Positions 1-5,188 of a stretch of 5,933 bases of DNA are shown piece by piece. The stretch's first letter is position 1. Each line of letters begins with the position of its first letter. Made by a program: the position numbers and the translations under genes. Source of the DNA: Desulfatirhabdium sp040755275 (GTDB lineage Bacteria; Desulfobacterota; Desulfobacteria; Desulfobacterales; Desulfatirhabdiaceae); NCBI GenBank assembly GCA_040755275.1, contig JBFMBE010000200.1, forward strand, positions 1-5,933, read 5' to 3'. The notes under the pieces were generated by a model. That model searched no databases and was not told where the DNA came from. It worked only from the letters and a program-made list of their open reading frames with translations.

Positions 1-113
1 GCGTCCGTCCGATCCAACGATCTCCGGCTGCTTCAAACAGTTTCCGCTGCTTCGCAAAACATCACCCGCCCTCCTGCTGGAGGCCCGGCATTGAAGGAAA
101 AGCCGTGGATGGC
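1..113. other. Non-coding flank, nothing recognised
   Basis: No gene, promoter or RNA is supported here. A small stem, CCTCC (70-74) with GGAGG (79-83) around a TGCT loop, is visible and has no U-run. A minus-strand frame crossing 33-260 is made mostly of repeat sequence and is not accepted. The stretch from 293 to 360, between the repeat and the methyltransferase stop, likewise holds no recognisable feature. Confidence 0.5.
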
Positions 114-158
114 GACTTTTTGCGGGGTCATCAAGGCATGATGGCCCCGCAAAAAGTC
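114..158. repeat. Near-perfect palindrome of two repeat ends
   Basis: Arms 114-133 (GACTTTTTGCGGGGTCATCA) and 139-158 are inverted copies with one difference (a G:T wobble in RNA) around a 5-base loop, AGGCA. The motif is the same terminal sequence found at the ends of copies A and B, here as two ends pointing away from each other. It may be a junction of two elements, or may act as a transcript 3' end after the aro unit. No U-run follows the stem in either direction, so it is not a textbook intrinsic terminator. Confidence 0.8.
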
Positions 159-300
159 CATCATATGGACGGCTTCGAAAAAAGGCCGCAGGCAAGGAGT
201 GCAAATCCCGAGGAGTGAGGCGTACTGAAACGTACGCCGCAACGACGAGGGATGCAGCACGACACAGCATCCGGCCTTTTTGCGAAGCCGTCAAGGCATG
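131..300. repeat. Ten-base direct repeats, exactly 160 bases apart
   Basis: TCAAGGCATG occurs at 131-140 and again at 291-300, each time directly after a repeat end. The pair could be a target duplication around the 150 bases between them, or simply two copies of an extended repeat end. The sequence alone does not decide. Confidence 0.6.
168..292. repeat. Second-type palindromic repeat, 125 bases
   Basis: The terminal arms 168-188 (GACGGCTTCGAAAAAAGGCC...) and 272-292 are inverted copies with one mismatch. Inside, further pairs nest in register: GTGC (199-202) with GCAC (257-260), ATCCC (205-209) with GGGAT (249-253), and an apical GGCGTAC (219-225) with GTACGCC (232-238) around a six-base loop. 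The result is a long cruciform or RNA hairpin with internal loops. The interior is unrelated to copies A and B, but the ends share the core GACGGCNNCGCAAAAAG with them. No protein or tRNA is recognisable in it. Confidence 0.8.
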
Positions 301-360
301 GAGGCTTGGAACAATCGGAATATTGTCTTCAGAGGGATCGACCGTTGACGTAACGTAGCG

Positions 361-1137
361 TCAGGCGAAGACATTCTCGTACATCAGCAGATTGCTGGCT
401 GCCGCAACCGCACAACTTGCCTGCCTTTCCACATTCATCAAGACCCAGTCGAGCCCTGATTGTGCCATCATCGAAACGAACGCACTTTCCAGGGCGATTT
501 TGCGGTCCATGTTTCGAATACCGGCGGTGAGGTTGGACAGCCCCGCAATCGTTCGAACCGGATGGTTCAGTGCTTGGGGTAGAAGCTTGAGGATGGAAAG
601 AAGATCGCGATTCATCTGCAAACCATCGGCCCACATCAGCGGGGCTACGATGGGATCGATGATGAGTCTTTGAGGAGCAAGCCCTGTCCGTGCCCACAGA
701 TCGAACAAAGCGACGGCAATGCCGATCCGTTCATCGAGAGAGGTCGGTACCTGGCCTTCTGGAGTCAGCAGAAAACCGATGACATCGACATCGTAGGCGC
801 TGGCAAGCGGCAGGATGTTCTTCACTTTGTGAGGTTCTAACGACAGACCATTGATGATTACCGGGTTTTGACAGATCTTCAATCCCGCCTCGATGGCCGC
901 GGAATTGGTCGTATCCAGGAACAGGGGAAGCCGAGTTTCCGCTTGAACGGTTTCGACAAGGAACGTCATTTTCCGTTCCGGTTGTTTCGGCAGAGGGCCG
1001 CAATTGATATCGATCCCATGAATGCCTTTTTCGATGGCCGAGCGAACGATTCTTCGGATAGGTTCCGGATCTTCATGCCGAATAGCGGAGAGAACCATCG
1101 GGTTGGCCGGCTGCAAGGTATCCGAGATGATTTTCAT
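361..1137 (-). CDS. AcsE/MtrH-like pterin-binding methyltransferase
   Basis: A 258-residue single TIM barrel of the pterin-binding family (PF00809). It is closest in my reading to AcsE, the methyltetrahydrofolate:corrinoid/iron-sulfur protein methyltransferase of the Wood-Ljungdahl pathway. Family pterin-site positions are conserved: GIDINCGP (41-48), LDTTN with D75 (74-78), IIN with N96 (94-96), IDP with D161 (160-162) and GLSN with N202 (199-202). Length is close to AcsE (about 262). It is not dihydropteroate synthase, because the GxSRK loop is replaced by GLSNLT. The N-terminal strand departs from AcsE: the usual IGERIN stretch reads ISDTLQP, so substrate or partner may differ. No corrinoid protein gene is present in the window. 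The ATG at 1137 overlaps the tyrA stop as ATGA and has only a weak AAGAG site 3 bases before it, so translation probably depends on tyrA. The gene name acsE is withheld because the role is unproven. Confidence 0.8.
   Translation of the reverse strand: MKIISDTLQPANPMVLSAIRHEDPEPIRRIVRSAIEKGIHGIDINCGPLPKQPERKMTFLVETVQAETRLPLFLDTTNSAAIEAGLKICQNPVIINGLSLEPHKVKNILPLASAYDVDVIGFLLTPEGQVPTSLDERIGIAVALFDLWARTGLAPQRLIIDPIVAPLMWADGLQMNRDLLSILKLLPQALNHPVRTIAGLSNLTAGIRNMDRKIALESAFVSMMAQSGLDWVLMNVERQASCAVAAASNLLMYENVFA
1134..1137 (-). promoter_or_regulatory. ATGA stop/start overlap between tyrA and methyltransferase
   Basis: The minus strand reads ATGA: the methyltransferase ATG shares bases with the tyrA TGA. 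With hardly any independent ribosome binding site, the downstream gene is probably translated by reinitiation, tying its level to TyrA. Confidence 0.85.
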
Positions 1138-1988
1138 GGGCTCTTGTCTGGCAGGTGAGCAGGCGGCATCGGGTTCATATTCCGATCGAGAATCTCTTCA
1201 AGCCGATCGACGTGAAATTGAAACCGATTCAGAAAATCGGATTGCAGATGTTTGAGCCATGTATCGCCTGTTTTTTCGCCGACAAAAATGCTTCGGAGTC
1301 GGTCTCCTTCCTCGAGAAAGGCCAGGATCATCCGGTCGCTTTCCGGATTTTGAGCGATCAGCATGTTGTAAAGCTCCGGATCCTGATGGAGCATTCTTCC
1401 AATGAGACCGAGCTGTAATCGAAATACCGGTGTCGCAAACCGGTCGATGGAATCGATGTCGAACTGTCGCTTCATGACAGCCGCAAGTGTCATGGTCATC
1501 CAGTGGGTCAGGGCCTGCACCAAAGCCATCGTTCGGTCGTGGGTCTCGGGGTCGGTGACCGTCACCACCGCTCCCTCGTGCTCGAAGGTCTCTTTCAGCC
1601 ATGTGAACCCATCGGATAATTCCGGCGGGCACAAAATGACGTTTTGCCCTTGGATGGAAGCTGTGGCTGGTCCAAAAAGGGGATGCATGCCCACGACCTG
1701 TGCCCGGGTGGATTGCCGCATGGCGGAGACGATAACCCGCTTCAGGGAGCATACGTCTGTCAGGATCTGGTTGGAGGAAAGCGCGGGGCCGATATGCTGA
1801 GCGATGTCAACGGCCGTATCGACAGGAACACTGAGAACGATGACATCGGACCGAGTGCAGAGTTCAACGGGGGTCATGGCGGTATGACGGTCTGCCGAAT
1901 ACGTCGGACATCCGATGGATCCGAAAAACCGTCTCAGCCACGAGCCCATCTTTCCTTCACCACCAATGACGCCGACAGTGAGTCTCAT
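1134..1988 (-). CDS. tyrA: Prephenate dehydrogenase, enterobacterial TyrA type without mutase domain
   Basis: NAD(P)-dependent oxidative decarboxylation of prephenate to 4-hydroxyphenylpyruvate, the committed step to tyrosine. The 284-residue product starts at the ATG at 1988. It shows a Rossmann loop GVIGGEGKMGS (6-16), an acidic residue after the second strand (D33 in SADRH, which favours NAD over NADP), SVPVDT (53-58), DVCSLKR (78-84) and GMHPLFGP (100-107), whose H102 corresponds to the catalytic histidine of E. coli TyrA. It then has ETHDR (148-152) and FRLQLGLIGRMLHQDPELYNML (189-210). The last segment closely resembles the helical dimer domain of the E. coli bifunctional T-protein; R198 fits its prephenate-binding Arg by spacing. 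There is no N-terminal chorismate mutase domain and no C-terminal ACT domain, so the mutase must lie elsewhere. The start forms an ATGA overlap with aroC, with GAAGG about 10 bases upstream. The stop overlaps the next gene in the same way. Confidence 0.9.
   Translation of the reverse strand: MRLTVGVIGGEGKMGSWLRRFFGSIGCPTYSADRHTAMTPVELCTRSDVIVLSVPVDTAVDIAQHIGPALSSNQILTDVCSLKRVIVSAMRQSTRAQVVGMHPLFGPATASIQGQNVILCPPELSDGFTWLKETFEHEGAVVTVTDPETHDRTMALVQALTHWMTMTLAAVMKRQFDIDSIDRFATPVFRLQLGLIGRMLHQDPELYNMLIAQNPESDRMILAFLEEGDRLRSIFVGEKTGDTWLKHLQSDFLNRFQFHVDRLEEILDRNMNPMPPAHLPDKSP
1985..1988 (-). promoter_or_regulatory. ATGA stop/start overlap between aroC and tyrA
   Basis: The minus strand reads ATGA: the ATG of tyrA shares bases with the TGA of aroC. 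This fixes the tyrA start in preference to the upstream in-frame codon at 2051, and indicates termination-reinitiation. Confidence 0.85.
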
Positions 1989-3040
1989 GAGCGGATCGCC
2001 TTCCACCGAAGCAGGTGGTCCACCAGTACCATGGCGACCATGGCCTCGCACACCGGATTGATGCGGGGGATGGCCGATACGTCGTGCCTTCCGCCTACTC
2101 GGATTTCAGCCGGGTTGCCTTCAAGATCAATCGTTTGCTGCGGGAGAGAAATGGACGGAATGGGTTTGACGGCAACCCGGACCACGATGTCGTCTCCATT
2201 GGAAATGCCCGCCAGGATGCCGCCTGCATGGTTGCTCAGAAAACCCTGCGGCGTGATGGGATCGTTGTGTTCAGAGCCGAGCATGTCGGCTGCAGCGAAA
2301 CCGGAACCGATTTCAACACCTTTCACGGCTCCGATCCCCATCAGGGCATGGGCGATATCGGCGTCGAGCTTGTCGAAAACGGGCTCACCCAACCCCCTTG
2401 GAACGCCCTTTGCCCGAATTTCCACGATCCCACCCGCCGAATCCCCTCCGGCTCGTATCGAGGCAATGCGGGCGGCCATTTCTTCGGCCGCTTCTTCGTC
2501 TGGACAGCAGAACGGATTTCGGAAAACGGCCTGCGGATCGACCCGCTTGGCTTGAACGCCTGCAAGCGCGATGGTCCAAGCCTGGATGTGAATGCCTTCC
2601 CGTTGCAGGACCGCTTTGGCGACCGCCCCAGCAGCCACGCGGGCAGCGGTTTCCCGAGCCGAGGCTCTTCCGCCGCCCCGCCAGTCCCGAATGCCATATT
2701 TGCCTTGATAGGTGATGTCTCCATGCCCTGGACGAAAGAGATGGGCTGTCTGGCTGTAGGAGGCGGATCGGGCATCTTGGTTGGCGATTTGGATGGAAAT
2801 GGGGCATCCGGTTGTGCGACCCTCGAAAACACCCGAAAGGAGGACGGCCCGGTCGGATTCCCTGCGGGGTGTGCTTGCAACGGAAGACCCCGGTTTACGC
2901 CTGTCCAGCTCCTGTTGAATCAGGGACTCGTCCAGGGGAATACCGGCAGGGCAGCCGTCGATCACGACACCGATCGCCGGTCCGTGGGATTCTCCCCAGG
3001 TGGTGATTCGGAAGAGGGTTCCAAAAGAATTTCCGGCCAT
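1985..3040 (-). CDS. aroC: Chorismate synthase AroC
   Basis: FMN-dependent lyase that converts 5-enolpyruvylshikimate-3-phosphate to chorismate, the branch point for aromatic amino acids and folate. The 351-residue product is complete. It starts with MAGNSFGTLFRITTWGESHG, where GESHG (16-20) carries the conserved H19. It has FRPGHGD (102-108) with H106, the long signature RGGGRASARETAARVAAGA (121-139), GFLSNHAGGILAGISNG (266-282) and the C-terminal VGGRHDVSAIPRINP (315-329) with D320. The start agrees with the family N-terminus, and an AGGA site (3050-3053) stands 9 bases upstream. The first 79 bases overlap the end of aroK, and the TGA stop overlaps the ATG of tyrA as ATGA (1985-1988), indicating translational coupling. 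Nothing suggests damage or transfer. Confidence 0.98.
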   Translation of the reverse strand: MAGNSFGTLFRITTWGESHGPAIGVVIDGCPAGIPLDESLIQQELDRRKPGSSVASTPRRESDRAVLLSGVFEGRTTGCPISIQIANQDARSASYSQTAHLFRPGHGDITYQGKYGIRDWRGGGRASARETAARVAAGAVAKAVLQREGIHIQAWTIALAGVQAKRVDPQAVFRNPFCCPDEEAAEEMAARIASIRAGGDSAGGIVEIRAKGVPRGLGEPVFDKLDADIAHALMGIGAVKGVEIGSGFAAADMLGSEHNDPITPQGFLSNHAGGILAGISNGDDIVVRVAVKPIPSISLPQQTIDLEGNPAEIRVGGRHDVSAIPRINPVCEAMVAMVLVDHLLRWKAIRS

Positions 3041-3564
3041 AGACGGATTTCCTGAATCCAGCGAAGAATGGTTTGGGCGATGGCTTCCGGGCGCATCTCG
3101 TCACAATCGATGACCCGATCGGCAGCGGATGCGTAGAGCGGCGATCTTTCCTGCAACAGATGGTGGATTTCTGCAATCGGGTCTTCTCCGGTCAACCCTG
3201 GACGAAGACCCGGGGAGTTCGGGTCAGCCGTCATTCGGGATGCAGCGGTTTCCGGGCGGATGCGAAGCCAGACAACGAAACCGGAGCGTTTCATTACCTC
3301 GATGTTGTTTTCATATAATACAATACCGCCGCCGGTTGCAACTACCTGATGGGTCTTCAGGCGGGAAATCTCCTGCAGCACGTCGGTCTCGAGGGTTCGG
3401 AAGGCCGTCCATCCACGCTCCTTCACCCAATCGGTAATGCTGCATCCGCAACGTTCCACAACGCAGCTGTCCGTATCGACGGCGGCAAGCCCGATGCGAT
3501 CGGAAAGCAACCGGGCGATCGTGGATTTTCCGGAGCAGCGAAAACCGATCAAATAGAGATTCAT
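2962..3564 (-). CDS. aroK: Shikimate kinase AroK with C-terminal extension
   Basis: Cytoplasmic P-loop kinase that phosphorylates shikimate at the 3-hydroxyl with ATP, upstream of chorismate. From the ATG at 3564 the product has 200 residues. Visible are Walker A GFRCSGKST (7-15), TDS with the shikimate-binding Asp (D32), FRTLE (55-59, R56 binds the shikimate carboxylate in the family), TGGG (77-80), an Arg-rich LID segment LRPGLTGEDP (120-129) and RSPLYASAA (140-148). A longer frame begins at a TTG (3591). The ATG is preferred because the family starts directly with the first strand (NLYLIGF), although its ribosome site (GAG about 7 bases upstream) is weak. The kinase fold should end near residue 173. 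A tail of about 27 residues rich in Pro, Ser and Glu follows, and its codons overlap the first 79 bases of aroC in another frame. Class I shikimate kinases are usually about 170 residues. Confidence 0.94.
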   Translation of the reverse strand: MNLYLIGFRCSGKSTIARLLSDRIGLAAVDTDSCVVERCGCSITDWVKERGWTAFRTLETDVLQEISRLKTHQVVATGGGIVLYENNIEVMKRSGFVVWLRIRPETAASRMTADPNSPGLRPGLTGEDPIAEIHHLLQERSPLYASAADRVIDCDEMRPEAIAQTILRWIQEIRLWPEILLEPSSESPPGENPTDRRSVS

Positions 3565-3636
3565 CAACGTCTCGGGGAAAGGGTTATCCAAAAACGTTTT
3601 CTTGGGTGTAATACAAATGCAATGGGATGCGGTGCT

Positions 3637-3936
3637 CTACATGAAGTCGTAAATCTGGACCTTGGACCAGTAGGTCCCGAAACGCTTCAGAAATCCCTGA
3701 TGGGCGGGATGAACCTGATAGGCGTCGTGATCGGCGATCGAATCGAAGAGAACCGTGATCCCGATGGAATAACTGGAATCGATGACGGGGCGTGGCGGGG
3801 TGGGGGCAGGGGTGCCGATGTACACGCCTCGGGTGGTGGGGATGGTTTTCAGGGCTTCGAGACCTTCCCGAAAGGCTTGGGTGTCGCTCTCCGACAATTC
3901 GGGTTTCAACCAGAACAGAACAATGTGGCTCAGCAT
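3637..3936 (-). CDS. Small Dabb-domain (stress-responsive A/B barrel) protein
   Basis: A 99-residue protein matching the Dabb family (dimeric alpha+beta barrel, PF07876). It opens with MLSHIVLFWLK, the usual first strand with a conserved histidine at 4. It continues with a helix (about 16-31), a YSIGITVLFDS strand (56-66), the HPAH signature (76-79, reading VHPAHQGF) and a closing VQIYDFM strand. Length is typical for a single-domain member. Family members usually dimerise. Some are enzymes on polyketide or aromatic-like substrates and many have no known role, so no reaction is assigned. It has the best ribosome binding site in the window, GGAGG at 3944-3948, 7 bases before the ATG, as expected for the first gene of a unit. 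It is separated by 72 bases from the shikimate kinase start and by 44 bases from the hairpin repeat upstream. Confidence 0.85.
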   Translation of the reverse strand: MLSHIVLFWLKPELSESDTQAFREGLEALKTIPTTRGVYIGTPAPTPPRPVIDSSYSIGITVLFDSIADHDAYQVHPAHQGFLKRFGTYWSKVQIYDFM

Positions 3937-3943
3937 GGGATTT

Positions 3944-3948
3944 CCTCC
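3944..3948 (-). promoter_or_regulatory. Strong ribosome binding site of the Dabb gene
   Basis: The minus strand reads GGAGG followed by a 7-base spacer (AAATCCC) and the ATG at 3936. This near-ideal site contrasts with the weak sites of the downstream aroK and methyltransferase genes, and suggests that translation of the aro unit enters here. Confidence 0.8.
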
Positions 3949-3980
3949 AAGAGGTTGACGGAATACCCGCCGGGTGAGGC

Positions 3981-4120
3981 TTGACGGCCCCGCAAAAAGT
4001 CGGAAAGTCTCGTAATCGTCGCATGGCAGGGCATACGCCTTTTTCGCTGCAAGCTCAAAAGGCTTCCCCAGCTACCCCGCGACGCGACAGAGACTTCCTG
4101 ACTTTTTGCGACGCCATCAA
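3981..4120. repeat. Intact 140-base palindromic repeat copy B
   Basis: The outer 31-base arms, 3981-4011 and 4090-4120, are inverted copies with 26 of 31 positions matching. They start TTGACGGCCCCGCAAAAAGT on the left and end CTTTTTGCGACGCCATCAA on the right. Further in, CGTCGC (4017-4022) pairs with GCGACG (4079-4084), and GCCTTTT (4037-4043) pairs with AAAAGGC (4057-4063) around a 13-base apex. The whole unit can therefore fold as one long imperfect hairpin on either strand. The right half is nearly identical to copy A at 5869-5933. No transposase frame is inside, and no clear target duplication flanks it. The size and terminal inverted repeats fit a MITE-like or REP/BIME-like element. Confidence 0.85.
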
Positions 4121-4336
4121 GTTGGCGCTTTTTCCTGCTGCATCCGGCGGATCGGCTTGTCCTTTCATAACGTCTTGTTCGATCCAATGCAACGGGTTTC
4201 GACTGTTTACGAGTCCATCCATCAAACAGGATTGAAATTTTCTTCAGCCCGGCGGCTTCAGGCAAGCACCAACCGCTTTGCAAAACAGCCCGCCTCCGTT
4301 CCGAGGCCGAGACAAATCGAAGTGTCTGCACAAACC
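4121..4336. other. Spacer between thiD and the repeat, no gene
   Basis: These 216 bases follow the thiD stop. They contain weak stems only: a GCCTC/GAGGC pair just downstream of the stop, AGCC (4246-4249) with GGCT (4254-4257), and CTGTTT (4203-4208) with AAACAG (4224-4229). None has a U-run in the thiD direction. Short frames crossing it run into the repeat and resemble no protein. No promoter could be called for the genes that follow. Confidence 0.5.
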
Positions 4337-5167
4337 CTACATCGGAGGCTTTGGGACACAATGGGCCAGCGGCCCGCTGCCTGTTCCGATGCGAAGATCC
4401 GCGGCCGCTTCGATAGCCCGCTGAACAAATGTCTTGGCTTTTGAAACGGCCTCAAGCAGTGGAAAACCCATCCCCAAAAAGGCGGCGAGCGCCGATGACA
4501 GGGTACATCCGGTTCCGTGTGTATTTCGGGTGGCGACCCTGGGCGTATTGAAACACTCGAACCGGTCTTCAGCGGGTAGATACAGTAGATCCGATGCAGT
4601 TTCAATGTCGTTGGCATGGCCGCCTTTGAGCAAAACGCCGCCTGGACCGCTCTTGGCCAGAGCGATGCATGCGCTTCGCAATTGGGACGGACCGGCATCG
4701 ATCAGTTGGTGGGATTCCATGCCCAGGAGCACTGCAGCCTCGAAACGATTCGGTGTGATCACTTCGGCGAGTGGAAACAAGAGTTGCTGTAGCGCATCGA
4801 CGGCCTCGGGCTCCAGCAGACGGCTTCCGGTTTCGGAAACCATCACCGGATCGACGACGATGCGGGATAGCTCAAAGAAACGGAGTCGATCCACAACGGT
4901 TTGAACGACGGCCGGTTCATGCAGCATGCCGATCTTGACGGCATCCACGCCGATGTCTTCCAGCACGGCATCCATCTGATCGCTTACAAAGGATGCCGGT
5001 ACCGGAAAAATGCGCTTGACCCCGATCGTGTTCTGGGCTGTCAATGCGCAGATCACCGACATGCCATAGCAACCGAGGCTGCAAAACGTTTTCAGATCCG
5101 CCTGTATGCCTGCTCCTCCGCCGCTGTCCGATCCGGCGATGGTCAATAATCGAACGGTGTTCATCAT
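4337..5167 (-). CDS. thiD: Hydroxymethylpyrimidine/phosphomethylpyrimidine kinase ThiD
   Basis: Ribokinase-family kinase that phosphorylates HMP and then HMP phosphate with ATP, giving the HMP diphosphate used by ThiE. The 276-residue product is full length. Visible signatures are AGSDSGGGAGIQAD (11-24, substrate site), MSVICALTAQNT (36-47), VDPVM (105-109), TPN (138-140), KGGH (181-184) and HGTGC (217-221, anion hole, with the conserved cysteine C221). Two ATGs stand in tandem at 5167 and 5164. The sequence GGGAG (5173-5177) lies 5 bases from the first and 8 from the second, so the second may be used at least as well; the difference is one residue. It lies 21 bases downstream of thiE and is surely co-transcribed with it. 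No convincing Rho-independent terminator follows the TAG stop. Confidence 0.97.
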   Translation of the reverse strand: MMNTVRLLTIAGSDSGGGAGIQADLKTFCSLGCYGMSVICALTAQNTIGVKRIFPVPASFVSDQMDAVLEDIGVDAVKIGMLHEPAVVQTVVDRLRFFELSRIVVDPVMVSETGSRLLEPEAVDALQQLLFPLAEVITPNRFEAAVLLGMESHQLIDAGPSQLRSACIALAKSGPGGVLLKGGHANDIETASDLLYLPAEDRFECFNTPRVATRNTHGTGCTLSSALAAFLGMGFPLLEAVSKAKTFVQRAIEAAADLRIGTGSGPLAHCVPKPPM

Positions 5168-5188
5168 GAAATCTCCCTTTCTGGATAG

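Noticed and set aside
33..260. Minus-strand 75-codon frame after the methyltransferase
   Set aside because: More than half of it is the palindrome and the 125-base repeat. It starts at a GTG without a ribosome site and matches no family I know.
361..1137. Dihydropteroate synthase (FolP) as identity of the methyltransferase
   Set aside because: The FolP signatures (the TPDSF-type N-terminal loop and the GxSRK loop) are missing, and the GLSN and LDTTN forms are those of methyltetrahydrofolate methyltransferases.
1989..2051. Upstream start for tyrA, adding 21 residues
   Set aside because: The extra residues overlap aroC, are Gly/Pro-rich and precede the normal first strand of the Rossmann fold. 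The ATGA overlap start at 1988 fits better.
1644..2555. Plus-strand 303-codon frame across tyrA and aroC
   Set aside because: It is antisense to two well-supported genes, low in complexity (Ser/Pro-rich), and shows no family motif.
2015..3055. Plus-strand 346-codon frame opposite aroC
   Set aside because: It is fully antisense to a complete chorismate synthase. High GC and codon bias open such shadow frames, and the translation has no recognisable domain.
3565..3591. TTG start for aroK, adding 9 residues
   Set aside because: It is a rarer start codon with no clear ribosome site, and the kinase fold begins directly after the ATG at 3564. It cannot be fully excluded, because the ATG's own site is weak.
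3591..3600. Ten-base palindrome AAAACGTTTT before aroK as an operator
   Set aside because: It is a single short AT-rich palindrome with no promoter elements around it. Chance is a sufficient explanation.
3965..3975. Palindrome ACCCGCCGGGT upstream of the Dabb gene as an operator
   Set aside because: An 11-base GC-rich palindrome is expected by chance in such DNA, and no second copy is seen in the window.
3981..4235. Plus-strand 84-codon frame in the spacer
   Set aside because: It begins with the TTG of the repeat end and is mostly repeat sequence, with no ribosome site.
4240..4336. Intrinsic terminator after thiD
   Set aside because: Only 4-5 base stems are present, and the bases after them on the minus strand are purine-rich, without a U-run.
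3930..4361. Minus-strand 143-codon frame between thiD and the Dabb gene
   Set aside because: It runs through the hairpin repeat and overlaps the ends of both neighbouring genes. The translation is Arg/Ser-rich and unrecognised.
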